Assembly: GCF_000966265.1 (NCBI RefSeq) | Contig: NZ_LANF01000018.1 | Coordinates: forward strand, 1 to 64,000 | Source of the DNA: Palaeococcus ferrophilus DSM 13482 | Lineage (GTDB): Archaea; Methanobacteriota_B; Thermococci; Thermococcales; Thermococcaceae | Direction of reading: 5' to 3' | DNA: 64,000 nt | Part shown: positions 17,401 through 26,151 of the stretch, one piece after another | How the letters are laid out: the number at the start of each line of letters is the position of its first letter | How positions within the stretch are numbered: the first letter of the stretch is position 1 | Notes under the pieces: model-generated | The model's input: the letters and a program-made list of their open reading frames with translations, nothing else | What the model was told of the DNA's origin: nothing | Databases searched by the model: none | Position numbers and translations under genes: made by a program

Positions 17401-17716
17401 AAGGGAGCCAAAGGACGTATCGAAAGAGAACCTCGGCTATGACATCTACTCAGAGGGGAACGGTGAAAAGAGGCATATCGAAGTGAAGGCGAGAGCACGT
17501 CTCGGAGACGTTGAACTCACCTGGAACGAGTACGTGACGGCGAAGAGACTCCGTGACAAGTACTGGCTCTACGTTGTTGCGTACGCAGCCGAAAAGCCGA
17601 CCCTCTACATTATCCGTGATCCCGCTCATACACTCAAGGTCGTTGAGAAGTACGAGATCAGGTTCAAAGTCCCGCTTGAAGAATGGAGAAAGAAGGGTAA
17701 AAAGGTTGAAGTCTGA
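14423..17716 (+). CDS. SNF2-family helicase with C-terminal DUF3883/nuclease-like domain (BrxH/DrmD-like)
   Basis: About 1,097 residues from ATG 14423; a promoter-like TTTTTATTTTCC at 14380-14391 makes the earlier ATG 14393 unlikely. Helicase domain 1 has Walker A ADDPGAGKTIMAGL (about residue 125) and VDEAHKM; domain 2 has FTEFKDTLEYLV, ATEAAGEGINLQ and QRIGRVHRYGQ. The last 130 residues contain LGYDIYS and RHIEVKAR, a D...ExK pattern like the Mrr/PD-(D/E)XK fold seen in DUF3883. Related helicases belong to BREX type 3 and DISARM defence systems. It is followed after 12 bases by the methylase, forming an operon. Confidence 0.85.
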   Translation: MGMKIKPGHIIKSAKLKEPFLVEIVQQVGGTVKLAGAYLESREPDYLIFTEDELADMTIIENPLDFKGDPEAVALAIEGERYHFAALYDPILAVSVSKIAPLPFQIDAVYNHILKNPEIRFLLADDPGAGKTIMAGLVIKELKLRGLAERILIVVPGHLVPQWRREMKEKFQEEFQIINREVFKTTTDVWRREKQVIASIDFLKQEDIIKSLENVDWDLVIVDEAHKMAAYRFGKRVRRTKRYRVGEVLSKNSTHMLFLTATPHKGDPENFRLLLDLLVPGLFSDKEILHEAIQRGENPIFLRRMKEDLVGFDGKRLFKPRYPHTVTFRLTDKEVRLYNELSKYLHYQYTVLGGNRRSIVFPLVIFQRRFASSVYALLQSLKRRKALLQDRLQSGELEVKPIQLQFEDLIEIEDEEERKRWEAERWMEGVILTRRKDRLKAEIQTLNELIRMSEELIALEEETKLKKLKETLETIKRDHGEKEKILIFTEFKDTLEYLVNKLQEWGYTVTFIHGEMDMETRLQREKDFNDWAQVMVATEAAGEGINLQFCHLLINYDIPWNPNRLEQRIGRVHRYGQKYPVHIFNFVVENTREGMVLQRLLKKIEEIRKALGDKVFDVIGELLDGENLYQLLSEVAIMLRDPDTVLREEEPSLKPEEITKKAEELLAESLATKHIDLTKIMQLLEKAEENKLSPEYLELFFLKAMKRLNARVREKEPHVYSIERTPRVLRELAERKRYGVVERSYRAITFDKKLSDKRDGLEFVSFGHPLFEALREWVQEEHLKELQRGAVFYDPRNRLHGTVWFFEGEVRDGSNKTAGKTLVAVYDDGEDFEIIDPKIVWDLEPAKDAPEVNTDFKRREDAMIYARKALDGYKNQLLKERKRQAEIKRKYGIKSLRKLIDDIDFKLAEYELLPPDEKKRYALTIRNLEERLNRYRRTLEELPEKIERETSLVVRPPVFIGAIYVLPRGQMGEDPAIEEIGMQIAMEYERKHGREPKDVSKENLGYDIYSEGNGEKRHIEVKARARLGDVELTWNEYVTAKRLRDKYWLYVVAYAAEKPTLYIIRDPAHTLKVVEKYEIRFKVPLEEWRKKGKKVEV

Positions 17717-17728
17717 GGAGGCGATAGA

Positions 17729-20488
17729 ATGGAGGACAAACGCTTTATTGAGGTCGCTTTTCCGGTCAAGGCCGTGAGTGAAGAGTCCGCAAGGGAAAAG
17801 AACATAAGGCACGGCCACATCTCAACACTCCACATCTGGTGGGCAAGGCGCCCGCTAGCTTCGTCACGAGCCACAAACTACGCCGCACTCATTCCGGCAC
17901 CAAAAAACGAAGCCGAAATCGAGAGAAACAAGAAGTTCATAGGGAAGCTCTCGAAGTGGGAGAGTTCCCTTGACGAGGAAGTTATACGAAAAGCCCGTGA
18001 AGACATACTGGAGTACTTCAAGCAGATACGGGACGACCAGAACCAAGAGAGGCCGAGGGTTCTTGACCCCTTTGCGGGTGGTGGCTCAATCCCGCTCGAA
18101 GCCCTCCGCCTCGGGCTTGAAACGTACGCAATGGACTATAACCCCGTTGCTGTTCTCATTCTGAAGGCCATTCTTGAGTACCCCCAGAAGTATGGAAAGA
18201 AAAAGAAGGGTGCACTCGACGAGTGGGTCTCCGGAAAGAAAGAGGAGAAGAACTACGACCTCGTGAGGGACGTCAAGAAGTGGGGCGAGTGGGTTCTTGA
18301 GGAGGCAAGAAAGGAGCTTGAGCGCTTCTATCCCAAGGACGATGACGGGTACATCCCTGTTGGCTACATTTGGGCGAGAACAATAAAGTGCCAGAATCCC
18401 GCTTGCGGTGCCGAGATACCCCTTATGAGACAGTTCTGGCTCGCAAAGAAGAACAACAAGAGGGTGGCCCTGTACCCGTACGTCGAAGGGAATGAAGTGA
18501 CGTTCAAGATAGCGGGAGATGGCTACGAGCCGATGCCAGAAGACTTCGACCCGTCAAAAGGCACCGTGAAGGGGGCAAAGGTCACCTGTCCGGTCTGCGG
18601 CATGACTCACGATGCGAACACGACCAGAAAGCTCTTCCGTGAGGGGAAGGCCGGCCAGAGGATGGTGGCCGTTGTTCTGTACCACCCAGAGAAAAGGGGC
18701 AAAATCTACCGCCTACCAACGGAGAAGGATATCCAAGCGTACGAGGAAGCGAAGCGGTACCTTGAGGAGAAGAGAGCAAAGCTCATGGAAGAGTGGGGAA
18801 TTGATCCAGTTCCTGATGAACCGTTACCGCCCAAGGGTACGCTTGGTTTCAGGGTTCAAAACTATGGAATGACAAAGTGGGGGGACCTCTTCAACGATAG
18901 GCAGAAGCTTGCACTGATAACCTTCGTTGAGAAAGTACGGAAAGCGTACGAAAATATGCTCAAAGAGGGCTATGATGAGGGGTATGCGAAGGCGGTGGCG
19001 ACTTATCTGGCACTTACTGTGGATAGACTTATATACTTCCATAATTCCTTGAACACTTGGCAGGCAGAATATGAGAAGACTCGGGGAATATTCTCAAGAG
19101 GCACCATGTCAATGACTTGGGATTATACTGAACTTCAACCGGTTGGTTCGAGCGCAGGAAGCTGGGAAAGTATTTTTGAGGATGTTCCTTCCGTTATCGA
19201 GAATTGCAATCCTGAGATAACAAGGCCATCAACGGTTATCCAATCATCAGCAACATCACTCCCCTTCCCAGACAACTACTTTGACGCCGTCTTCACTGAC
19301 CCACCGTACTACGATAACGTACCTTACTCTTACCTCAGCGACTTCTTCTACGTCTGGCTCAAGCGTACTCTTGGAGAACTTTATCCCGAGCTATTCATGA
19401 CTCCTCTCACACCAAAGAGCAAGGAGCTCGTTGCTTACACCCAGAATCAGGACTGGGAGGCCGCAAAAAGGTACTTCGAGGAAGGAATGAAGCAGGCTCT
19501 CAGAGAAATTCACCGCGTTCTCAAGCCGAACGGAATTCTCGTGCTCGTATATGCTCACAAGACTACTGAGGGATGGGAAACCCTGATAAACTCCCTCCTT
19601 GACTCTGGTTTGGTACCAACGGCTTCTTGGCCACTCCACACTGAGAGAGCTACCCGACTCAGAGCCAAGGAATCAGCCGCCCTTGCATCGTCAATCTACA
19701 TAGTTGCCCGTAAAATCAAGAAAGAGGGCATTGGCTGGTTCGATGAGGTCAAGAAAGAGCTCAGAGTAACGCTTGAGAAGAAGCTCGACCAGCTCTGGAA
19801 GGAGGGCATAAGCGGTGCGGACTTCTTCATCTCAGCCATAGGCTCGGCCATCGAGGTCTTTGGTAAGTACGAGAAGGTTCTCGACTACGAGGGCAACGAG
19901 ATAAGGGGCGACAGGCTCCTCCAGCTCGTGAGGGACATTGTGAGCGACTACGCCATAAGGCAGGCTCTCAGGGAGGACATCTCCGCCGAGCTTTCTCCGC
20001 TTACAAAGTTTTACGTGCTCTGGCGCTGGACGTACGGCGAGGCGAAGGTGGCCTTCGACGAGGCGAGAAAGCTGGCGACGTCGGTCGGCCTTGACCTTGA
20101 GAAGGAGTGGAATAGGGGCTTCATCGTGAAGGAGAAGGAGTTCATCAGGGTTCTCGGCCCGCAGGACAGGAAGCTGAAGGAGATAAAGGGCAACGACCTC
20201 ATTGATGTACTCCACAAGGCCTTGCTCCTCTGGCAGGCGAACAGGAAGAGGGAGATGGTCGGTCTGCTCGCAGAGACTGGCTGGGGTGAGAAGGATGCCT
20301 TCTTCAAGGTGGCCCAGGTCATCAGTGAGGTTCTCTCAAAGGACAGCAAGGAAAAGAAGCTCCTTGATGGGTTCCTGGCCGGAAGGGAGCACATAAGGAG
20401 GGCTATTGAGAAGGGAGACTACTCGCTGTTCAACGGTGAGGAAGAGCCGGAGAAGCAGGCGACGATTGAGCGGTTTATAGGGAGGTGA
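17729..20488 (+). CDS. DUF1156 adenine-specific DNA methyltransferase with zinc ribbon (PglXI-like)
   Basis: A 919-residue protein starting at ATG 17729 after GAGGAGGCG. The N-terminal [19 protein letters not shown] block is the DUF1156 signature. The SAM motif is [16 protein letters not shown] (about residues 110-125), two zinc-ribbon halves (CQNPACG and CPVCG) lie in the middle, and the catalytic [12 protein letters not shown] is at about residue 525. It should methylate adenine N6 in DNA. Such methylases are the modification subunit of BREX type 3-like systems. It directly follows the SNF2 helicase; its stop codon is followed at once by an inserted ATPase cassette. Confidence 0.88.
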   Translation: MEDKRFIEVAFPVKAVSEESAREKNIRHGHISTLHIWWARRPLASSRATNYAALIPAPKNEAEIERNKKFIGKLSKWESSLDEEVIRKAREDILEYFKQIRDDQNQERPRVLDPFAGGGSIPLEALRLGLETYAMDYNPVAVLILKAILEYPQKYGKKKKGALDEWVSGKKEEKNYDLVRDVKKWGEWVLEEARKELERFYPKDDDGYIPVGYIWARTIKCQNPACGAEIPLMRQFWLAKKNNKRVALYPYVEGNEVTFKIAGDGYEPMPEDFDPSKGTVKGAKVTCPVCGMTHDANTTRKLFREGKAGQRMVAVVLYHPEKRGKIYRLPTEKDIQAYEEAKRYLEEKRAKLMEEWGIDPVPDEPLPPKGTLGFRVQNYGMTKWGDLFNDRQKLALITFVEKVRKAYENMLKEGYDEGYAKAVATYLALTVDRLIYFHNSLNTWQAEYEKTRGIFSRGTMSMTWDYTELQPVGSSAGSWESIFEDVPSVIENCNPEITRPSTVIQSSATSLPFPDNYFDAVFTDPPYYDNVPYSYLSDFFYVWLKRTLGELYPELFMTPLTPKSKELVAYTQNQDWEAAKRYFEEGMKQALREIHRVLKPNGILVLVYAHKTTEGWETLINSLLDSGLVPTASWPLHTERATRLRAKESAALASSIYIVARKIKKEGIGWFDEVKKELRVTLEKKLDQLWKEGISGADFFISAIGSAIEVFGKYEKVLDYEGNEIRGDRLLQLVRDIVSDYAIRQALREDISAELSPLTKFYVLWRWTYGEAKVAFDEARKLATSVGLDLEKEWNRGFIVKEKEFIRVLGPQDRKLKEIKGNDLIDVLHKALLLWQANRKREMVGLLAETGWGEKDAFFKVAQVISEVLSKDSKEKKLLDGFLAGREHIRRAIEKGDYSLFNGEEEPEKQATIERFIGR

Positions 20489-20497
20489 ACTCGAAAC

Positions 20498-20543
20498 TTT
20501 TATATACTTTTTTGGACGTACCCCATTATGGGGGATGTCCAAA
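20498..20543 (+). promoter_or_regulatory. Promoter and palindromic operator of the nested ATPase gene
   Basis: A TATA box (CTTTTATATACTTTTTT, about 20497-20513) is followed by a 31-base near-perfect palindrome at 20513-20543 with arms TTGGAC...CCCC and GGGG...GTCCAA around ATTAT. The palindrome covers the expected transcription start, so a bound repressor, possibly the ATPase itself or a partner, would block initiation. Confidence 0.6.
20514..20533 (+). repeat. Left 20-bp direct repeat of the ATPase cassette
   Basis: GGACGTACCCCATTATGGGG matches GGACATACCCCATTATGGGG at 21646-21665 at 19 of 20 positions. The pair brackets the ATPase gene. Confidence 0.85.
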
Positions 20544-20544
20544 A

Positions 20545-21633
20545 ATGCTGTTTGATGTCTACCCTAAGACATCAATAGGAGAGTTGTTTGGGCGAAAGGC
20601 CGAGTACCTGAGTTTTCTTGATGCGATAGAAAAAAGAAGGAATTTTTTCATAATTACCGGTCCGAGGAGAATAGGGAAAACAAGTTTTCTTTATGCCGCG
20701 CTCAATGAACTTGAGGGGGAATATGGCATCCCTTATGCAGTAATTGACGCAAGGGCTGCTACATCTGTGAACTCTAAATATCCTCAGAGGGTTATTGCCG
20801 AGCGTTTGTACAAAGCAATAGTACGAAAGGGATTTATAGGTGGTATTATCTCCAGGATAAAGAGTATAAACCTCGAAGGGGTCGGGATTGACCTCCAGGA
20901 GGAAAATTTCGATATTATTGACGTTTTCTCGGCGATAAACGAGGGGAATGAGCTCGCTGTGATAGCCTTTGACGAGGCCCAGTATCTCAGATTTTCGAAT
21001 GAAGATCTCACAAAGCTCTTTGCGTGGATTCTTGACAATCTCCACAATATCGTGCTCGTGGTTACTGGTTCCCAAGTTGGTGTTCTTGAGAACTTCCTCC
21101 GCCTTGATGATGGTAATTCCCCATTATACGGGAGATACGAGGTAAGAATCAACCTGCCACGTTTCAACCCTTCTGAGAGCCTTGAATTTCTGAGAAGAGG
21201 ATTTGAAGAGTATGGAATGGATGTGAACGAACGTGAGCTTCTTCCAGTAGTGAATACTCTCGACGGGGTTCCCGGATGGCTTGTCCACTATGGAGCACAC
21301 CGAATTGATGGACTCACAAACGACGAGGCCATAGAGAAGGTACTTGAGAAGGCCATGAAGTATGTACAGACGGAGTTTGAAGAGCTGGATAAGCTTTCTC
21401 CCAGATACAGAACTGTAATCAGGGCAATAGCCCATTTGAGTGAGGACAAAGGCTATGCAAGATGGGAAAATATCAAGAGGTTTGCTGAGGGAGAGTTAGG
21501 AGAAGGAATAGATGAGAAGTCAATGAGAGGATATTTATCAAAACTCATGGACTACGGTTTTGTGGAAACGATTGGATATGGAAAATACAGAATCCCCGAT
21601 CCGGTCATGTATCGGGTTTTCAAGAGAATGTAA
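20545..21633 (+). CDS. Archaeal ATPase (STAND/AAA-type, PF01637-like) with C-terminal winged helix
   Basis: A 362-residue protein starting MLFDVYPKTSIGELFGRK at ATG 20545; the longer frame from 20485 would read through the promoter. Walker A is ITGPRRIGKTSFLYA (about residues 35-49), Walker B is VIAFDEAQYL (about 139-148), sensor 1 is VLVVTGSQVG, and the C-terminal 100 residues contain a winged-helix pattern (YRTVIRAIAHL, SMRGYLSKLMDYGFVE). This family is greatly expanded in Thermococcales and its cellular role is unclear. It is nested inside the defence module, with its own promoter and flanking repeats, which suggests later insertion. Confidence 0.87.
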   Translation: MLFDVYPKTSIGELFGRKAEYLSFLDAIEKRRNFFIITGPRRIGKTSFLYAALNELEGEYGIPYAVIDARAATSVNSKYPQRVIAERLYKAIVRKGFIGGIISRIKSINLEGVGIDLQEENFDIIDVFSAINEGNELAVIAFDEAQYLRFSNEDLTKLFAWILDNLHNIVLVVTGSQVGVLENFLRLDDGNSPLYGRYEVRINLPRFNPSESLEFLRRGFEEYGMDVNERELLPVVNTLDGVPGWLVHYGAHRIDGLTNDEAIEKVLEKAMKYVQTEFEELDKLSPRYRTVIRAIAHLSEDKGYARWENIKRFAEGELGEGIDEKSMRGYLSKLMDYGFVETIGYGKYRIPDPVMYRVFKRM

Positions 21634-21645
21634 TTGTACATTTCT

Positions 21646-21665
21646 GGACATACCCCATTATGGGG
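21646..21665 (+). repeat. Right 20-bp direct repeat of the ATPase cassette
   Basis: GGACATACCCCATTATGGGG, 12 bases after the ATPase stop codon; same orientation as the copy at 20514. It keeps the central palindrome CCCCATTATGGGG but lacks the outer right arm (TTCC instead of GTCC). Confidence 0.85.
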
Positions 21666-21903
21666 TTCCTCTCAATTCTTTTGGCAGGTACACAACTGCC
21701 CAGTAGCCTTGACATGTTGTAGTGGACTCATGACTATTTTTGTTGGCATTCTAATGAATTACCTTGTGAAGATTCCTCATGACTTATCCTATTTACTTTA
21801 CGCAAGTGGGGAGAGGAGAAAAGATTTTATTGGGCAACGTTTGTAACACAAAGAGGGTGAGTGGCCACTGAAAGAAACAGTAGGTCTTGCTGCTGGATTT
21901 GTT

Positions 21904-22398
21904 GTGGTAATGTTGTTCGCAACGGCCTGGCAGTCTGGACTCATGTACCACTATGAGGCGGGGCACCAAGAGAAGGTACCAGTTCCTCTGAGCTTTTCCA
22001 ACGACTCCAGCACTTCAACCGCCGCTATTGAAGTGGAGAGCACCCAAACAAGTACTTTTTCTGAGGAGCCCACGACGAAAACCTCTACAGTGTCAGAGAC
22101 AGAACCCTCCCAAGTCAATCTGAGTCAGGAAGAGATTATCCGAGTCAATAGGAGTATCCAAAACTTTACTCAAAGCTTATGGGAGGGCATATCCAAGTAC
22201 GGTTACGATAACGTTACACTCACTCTGGCGACATCCATTGCATCTCTGCCACTGGTTCCCGAGTGCGAGAATCTCTCAGGATATAGGAACCTGAGTGTGT
22301 ACAATGAGAGAGTCTCAAACCTCACCGTGGCACTTCATAAGTACAAGAACCTCGCAGAAGGCTGTCCAAGGACTACGGTGTTGAACTGCCTTACTTGA
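21904..22398 (+). CDS. Membrane-anchored Ser/Thr-rich protein, N-terminal part (frame likely broken)
   Basis: The open frame can extend upstream to about 21859 (EWPLKETVGLAAGFVVVMLFATAWQ), which gives a full signal-anchor helix; GTG 21904 is only the first conventional start in frame. A Ser/Thr-rich linker (about residues 30-75) is followed by a helical region. The frame ends at 22398, but homology-like continuity (KDYGVELPYLNDREIG) is found in another frame from about 22368, so a frameshift between 22341 and 22398 is likely. The best ribosome binding site (GAGGGTGA, 21853-21860) precedes a GTG in a third frame, so the 5' end may also be damaged. Function unknown. Confidence 0.5.
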   Translation: MVMLFATAWQSGLMYHYEAGHQEKVPVPLSFSNDSSTSTAAIEVESTQTSTFSEEPTTKTSTVSETEPSQVNLSQEEIIRVNRSIQNFTQSLWEGISKYGYDNVTLTLATSIASLPLVPECENLSGYRNLSVYNERVSNLTVALHKYKNLAEGCPRTTVLNCLT

Positions 22399-22940
22399 AT
22401 GACAGGGAAATCGGAAGACTGAAAAATGCCCTCAGGCCCTCTCAAGTTGAAAATATGCTCATGGCCTGCTCCTTCGTTCGAGACTACAACAGGCTCGTCA
22501 TAGCAGCGGGGCGGGTAACTCTTGGAGACGAGAGCACGTACACAGAATTCTACGAGAGGCTCTTCATAGTGGGAGTAGAACTCATCTTCATGAAGGAGAA
22601 CGTCGCTTACAAGGTTTCGTACAAGCTCGTCGGCAATATTATGTGGAAAACTCACCTCTTTCGTGTGATATATTACCTTGGAGGAAGCACTGCCCTCAAG
22701 ACTGTCATGAGTATCATGCACTGGGAAAGTAGAGGCCTCATAAACAAGTATTTCGACACCTTCAACGAGAACCCAGAGAAGATGGAGGAACTTATCTCAA
22801 ACATTGACGATCCCAGCTGGATTTATGACCAAGTGAGTTCAGTAAAGGAGCTCCTCGAAAACAAGACCACAGAACTCATAGGGAACAAGACTGACCTTGT
22901 GAACAAACTCAAGGGTTTCCTCGGGTCGGATGGAGGGTGA
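22395..22940 (+). CDS. Helical protein, probable C-terminal part of the preceding membrane protein
   Basis: A 181-residue frame whose TTG start overlaps the preceding stop (TTGA). The same frame is open back to 22341, where it reads KDYGVELPYLNDREIGRL, so it is more likely the continuation of the upstream frame after a one-base shift than a separate gene. It is helical throughout, with no transmembrane segment or catalytic motif that I recognise. It lies between the ATPase cassette and the DUF499 ATPase, so it could be an accessory membrane component of the defence module or unrelated cargo. Confidence 0.5.
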   Translation: MNDREIGRLKNALRPSQVENMLMACSFVRDYNRLVIAAGRVTLGDESTYTEFYERLFIVGVELIFMKENVAYKVSYKLVGNIMWKTHLFRVIYYLGGSTALKTVMSIMHWESRGLINKYFDTFNENPEKMEELISNIDDPSWIYDQVSSVKELLENKTTELIGNKTDLVNKLKGFLGSDGG

Positions 22941-22992
22941 GTAACCGGAAAACCCAAATACTCTGTGGTGTATAGGATTCGGAGGTGTAACC

Positions 22993-25629
22993 ATGGAGCT
23001 GAAGCCGTTTTATCAGATCGCCATTCCCCATGAGGATATAAAGGAAGGAAAGTTCACTCTCGACACTTTCGCGGCAGATCTTTGGAGTGTGTACCAAAAT
23101 AAGGGGCCTGAAGATTACAGGAATCCCCAGCTCTTCTGGGAGAGGACATATATCACAAAGGGCCTGAGTGATCTCATTGAAATAGCGAGAAAGCGGCTTA
23201 TAGATGGTACAGGCGATGCGGTAATTCAGCTCCAGACGCCGTTTGGTGGGGGTAAAACTCATTCGCTCATAGCACTTTATCATAAGGCCCTTGAGTGGGG
23301 AGCGAACGTTGTTGTTCTGGATGGTACTGCCTTTGATGCAAAAGAAGTAATCCTCTGGGAGGAGCTCGAGAGACAGCTTACGGGCAAAGTAGGCCTTCTC
23401 AAAGGAGATGTTGCCCCAGGGAAGATAAAGCTTTCAGAGCTCCTTGAAGAGAGGGCCCCAGTACTGATTCTCGTTGATGAGCTCCTTGAGTACATGGTAA
23501 AGGCTGCTGGTATTACCGTTGGGGAGACTACCCTCGCTGACCAGACCCTTGCATTCGTTCACGAGCTCACAGAGGTTGCAAAGTCCACTGATAAGGTTCT
23601 GCTCGTTATGACACTTCCATCAAGTATTCTCGAGCACTATTCTGAGAAAGCGGAGGAATACTTCCAGAAACTCCAAAAAATAGTGGGACGCTCACAGAAG
23701 GTATTCACACCTGTGCAGGAGGAGGAAGTTCATGATGTCATCAGGACGAGACTCTTCAAGAGAATTGATGAGGCTGAGATGGAGGCCATTGTGAAAGAGG
23801 CTGTTGAGTACCTTGATAAGGAAAGCCTCATTCCCGAGGGACTCAATGCATACCAGTACCGCCAGAGATTTCTCAGGAGTTACCCCTTCCAGCCCGAGGT
23901 CATTGACGTGCTCTATCATCTGTGGGGAAGCCTTCCAAAGTTCCAGAGGACGAGGGGAGTTCTGAGGCTCCTCTCAATCGTGGTGCACTCCCTTATGGGA
24001 AGGGATGTACCCTTCATAAGGCTTTCAGACTTTGATTTGAGCGTCAAGACTCTCAGGGACGAGCTTATTGACATCATTGGTGAGAGTAGGTACTATTCAG
24101 TTCTTGACGCTGATATTCTCTCTCCAAATTCAGGAGCGAAGAAAGTTGACAAGATGGTTGGAGAATCGTACGAGCACTATCGCGTGGGGACGAGAGCGGC
24201 AACCGTCATCTTCATGTACTCCTTCTCAGGTGGAGATGTGAAAGGAGCCACGACTAAGGAGATAAAACTCTCCTGTGCTGATACAAGATACTCAAGCAGT
24301 ATAGTTGGGGACGCCATTCTTTACCTCAAGGACAATCTTCTCTATCTACATTACAAGGATGGAAGGTACCACTTCAGTCTCGAGCCAAGTCTCAACAAGC
24401 TGGTCGTTGACGAAATGAACAATGTGAGCGATGAGCAGATAGCGGAAGTCGAGCACGAGCTTTTGAGGGGGCAGCTCAAGGGTAGGCACTTCAAAGTGTA
24501 CCTGTGGCCAAGCAAACCTACCGACGTTCCTGATAGTGACCCCAGCTTGAAGCTCGTTGTCCTGCGCGAGCACGATAAAGACAAGGTTCTCCAGCTACTC
24601 CAGTCATACGGCGGTGGTGAGAGAGTTCACAAGAATACTCTCATATTTCTCGTCCCGAGAGAAACGGAGAGAGCCAGCTTCAACAGGTTCGTGAGAAGGT
24701 ACGTTGCGTGGAAGATCATCGCGGAGAAGGCGAAGAGAGGCTCGCTGGAGCTCACATCGGAACAGAGGGAGGACGTGAAGGAGAACCTGAAGAGGGCTCG
24801 TGAGGATATCATTCAGAAGATAGCCGAGCTTTACAGGATCGTCCTTCTTCCAAAGAGAGGTGGCTACGAGGAGCTTGACCTAGGAATGAAGCCTGTTGGT
24901 GTCAAGAAGACTATAGAGGAACTCATCTACGAGAAGCTCAAGGATGAGGGTAAGCTCGTTGAGAAGATGGCACCAATAGTCATTGAAATGAAATATCTCG
25001 ATGGCAATGAATATGTTCAAACAAAGCTCCTCTATGAGAGCTTCCTCAAGACTCCAGGGATGCCACTCTTGAAGAGCAAGAGCGTGCTTGTAGATGCGAT
25101 AAGGGAGGGTGTGAGCGAGGGGCGCTTTGGATTGGGGTACCTCTCTGGAGAGGAGGCAACATGTGGGTACCTTGGAGAGAGGCCCACGGTTACACTCGAC
25201 GACAACGAGATTATCATAAGAAAGGATTACTGCGAGAAACTGAAAGCAGCGAAAGAAACAGAGATTGAGGAACCTACAATCCCTGCAGAAGTCAGTACCA
25301 CGAGCATTGAACCTGAGACCACAGAGTGGAAACCCCTCGAGGTCAGGGAGAAGCAGGCAGTATTAGTTCCTTCAACTACAACGGAGATAGAAACGAAGCC
25401 TGAACTCTCGGGTCTAGTTAGTGAAGTGCATTTGCATTTGACTCTTGGTCCTGGCACAGGTGGACTCACGGATCTCTTGAGAGCATTGAGATTACTGAAA
25501 TCCAAGTTTGAGAGTGTAACTATTGAGATAAAGGCTGAGAAGGGTTCCCTGACCGAGACAGAGTATGAGAATCTGCTCGAGACCTTCAAGCAATTGAACA
25601 TTGAAGTCAGGGAAGTGCATAAAGAATGA
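22993..25629 (+). CDS. DUF499 large P-loop ATPase (PglY/BrxC-like)
   Basis: An 878-residue protein starting at ATG 22993 after a strong GGAGGTG. Walker A is QLQTPFGGGKTHSLIALYH (about residues 77-95) and the Walker B-like strand is VLILVDELLEYMV (about residue 158). The N-terminal region has ELKPFYQIAIPHEDI and LWSVYQNKGPEDYRNP, typical of DUF499. The C-terminal third has a variable acidic Thr/Glu-rich linker, then a small alpha/beta domain (VHLHLTLGPGTGGL, VTIEIKAEKGSL). In Pgl/BREX the DUF499 ATPase is an essential partner of the methylase. Here it pairs with a DUF1156 methylase and an SNF2 helicase but no PglZ phosphatase is present. Confidence 0.88.
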   Translation: MELKPFYQIAIPHEDIKEGKFTLDTFAADLWSVYQNKGPEDYRNPQLFWERTYITKGLSDLIEIARKRLIDGTGDAVIQLQTPFGGGKTHSLIALYHKALEWGANVVVLDGTAFDAKEVILWEELERQLTGKVGLLKGDVAPGKIKLSELLEERAPVLILVDELLEYMVKAAGITVGETTLADQTLAFVHELTEVAKSTDKVLLVMTLPSSILEHYSEKAEEYFQKLQKIVGRSQKVFTPVQEEEVHDVIRTRLFKRIDEAEMEAIVKEAVEYLDKESLIPEGLNAYQYRQRFLRSYPFQPEVIDVLYHLWGSLPKFQRTRGVLRLLSIVVHSLMGRDVPFIRLSDFDLSVKTLRDELIDIIGESRYYSVLDADILSPNSGAKKVDKMVGESYEHYRVGTRAATVIFMYSFSGGDVKGATTKEIKLSCADTRYSSSIVGDAILYLKDNLLYLHYKDGRYHFSLEPSLNKLVVDEMNNVSDEQIAEVEHELLRGQLKGRHFKVYLWPSKPTDVPDSDPSLKLVVLREHDKDKVLQLLQSYGGGERVHKNTLIFLVPRETERASFNRFVRRYVAWKIIAEKAKRGSLELTSEQREDVKENLKRAREDIIQKIAELYRIVLLPKRGGYEELDLGMKPVGVKKTIEELIYEKLKDEGKLVEKMAPIVIEMKYLDGNEYVQTKLLYESFLKTPGMPLLKSKSVLVDAIREGVSEGRFGLGYLSGEEATCGYLGERPTVTLDDNEIIIRKDYCEKLKAAKETEIEEPTIPAEVSTTSIEPETTEWKPLEVREKQAVLVPSTTTEIETKPELSGLVSEVHLHLTLGPGTGGLTDLLRALRLLKSKFESVTIEIKAEKGSLTETEYENLLETFKQLNIEVREVHKE

Positions 25630-25647
25630 GTTTTTTCTCTTTTTTCA
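25629..25647 (+). terminator. T-rich terminator after the DUF499 gene
   Basis: GAGTTTTTTCTCTTTTTTC directly overlaps and follows the stop codon of the DUF499 gene. It is the expected end of the defence-module transcript. Confidence 0.6.
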
Positions 25648-25923
25648 AAATAAATAAAAAGAGAGGAAACCCTTAGGTGTAAAACTGGGATTCCCTTCTA
25701 TTTTCAAGGGTAAGTTCTGGATGGTATTTTTGGGTATGCTTTCGGAAGAGTGGGAATTCCATGCAGGGTTTATTGAAGTTTCGTGCGACAGAACCCGAAA
25801 TTTGTTGTAAATATAATCTGTTTTGTGTGGCACGAAGGCCTTCGGAAGTGTTTGAAAATGTTAGATACCTAGAAAATAATGAGCATGTCTAAATGGTGAA
25901 AAAAAGAGGTAGAGAGTGAGGAT
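25648..25923. other. AT-rich spacer, no gene seen
   Basis: About 275 bases between the terminator and the convergent small membrane protein gene. It has no coding frame of convincing composition and no strong repeat. Confidence 0.4.
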
Positions 25924-26151
25924 TCACTCTTCTTCAGGGGCTTTAGCGGCAGGGAGGTGTGCCGGGTGAGTTGGGCCTAACTTGAAGGCGAGCGGGCGGT
26001 AGTACATTTTACCCTCAGGGATCCACTTGCGCGCAGCAAGGTTGTCTATAGTCATGTCTATAATTGCGAGAATAAGCAGTGCTTGGAGCCAGGCAGGCAG
26101 TCCACCAAACGTGCCAACTATCAATTCCACCACACTACTGATTATATCCAT
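25924..26151 (-). CDS. Small membrane protein, function unknown
   Basis: A 75-residue protein starting MDIISSVVELIVGTFGG; a short amphipathic helix is followed by one clear membrane helix (LPAWLQALLILAIIDMTI, about residues 18-35), then a basic segment (AARKWIPEGKMYYRP) and a Pro/Ala-rich acidic tail. An AGGAGGTGCAAGAGG-like site precedes the ATG on the minus strand. Together with the next gene it forms a small-membrane-protein pair on the element. I do not recognise the family. Confidence 0.65.
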   Translation of the reverse strand: MDIISSVVELIVGTFGGLPAWLQALLILAIIDMTIDNLAARKWIPEGKMYYRPLAFKLGPTHPAHLPAAKAPEEE

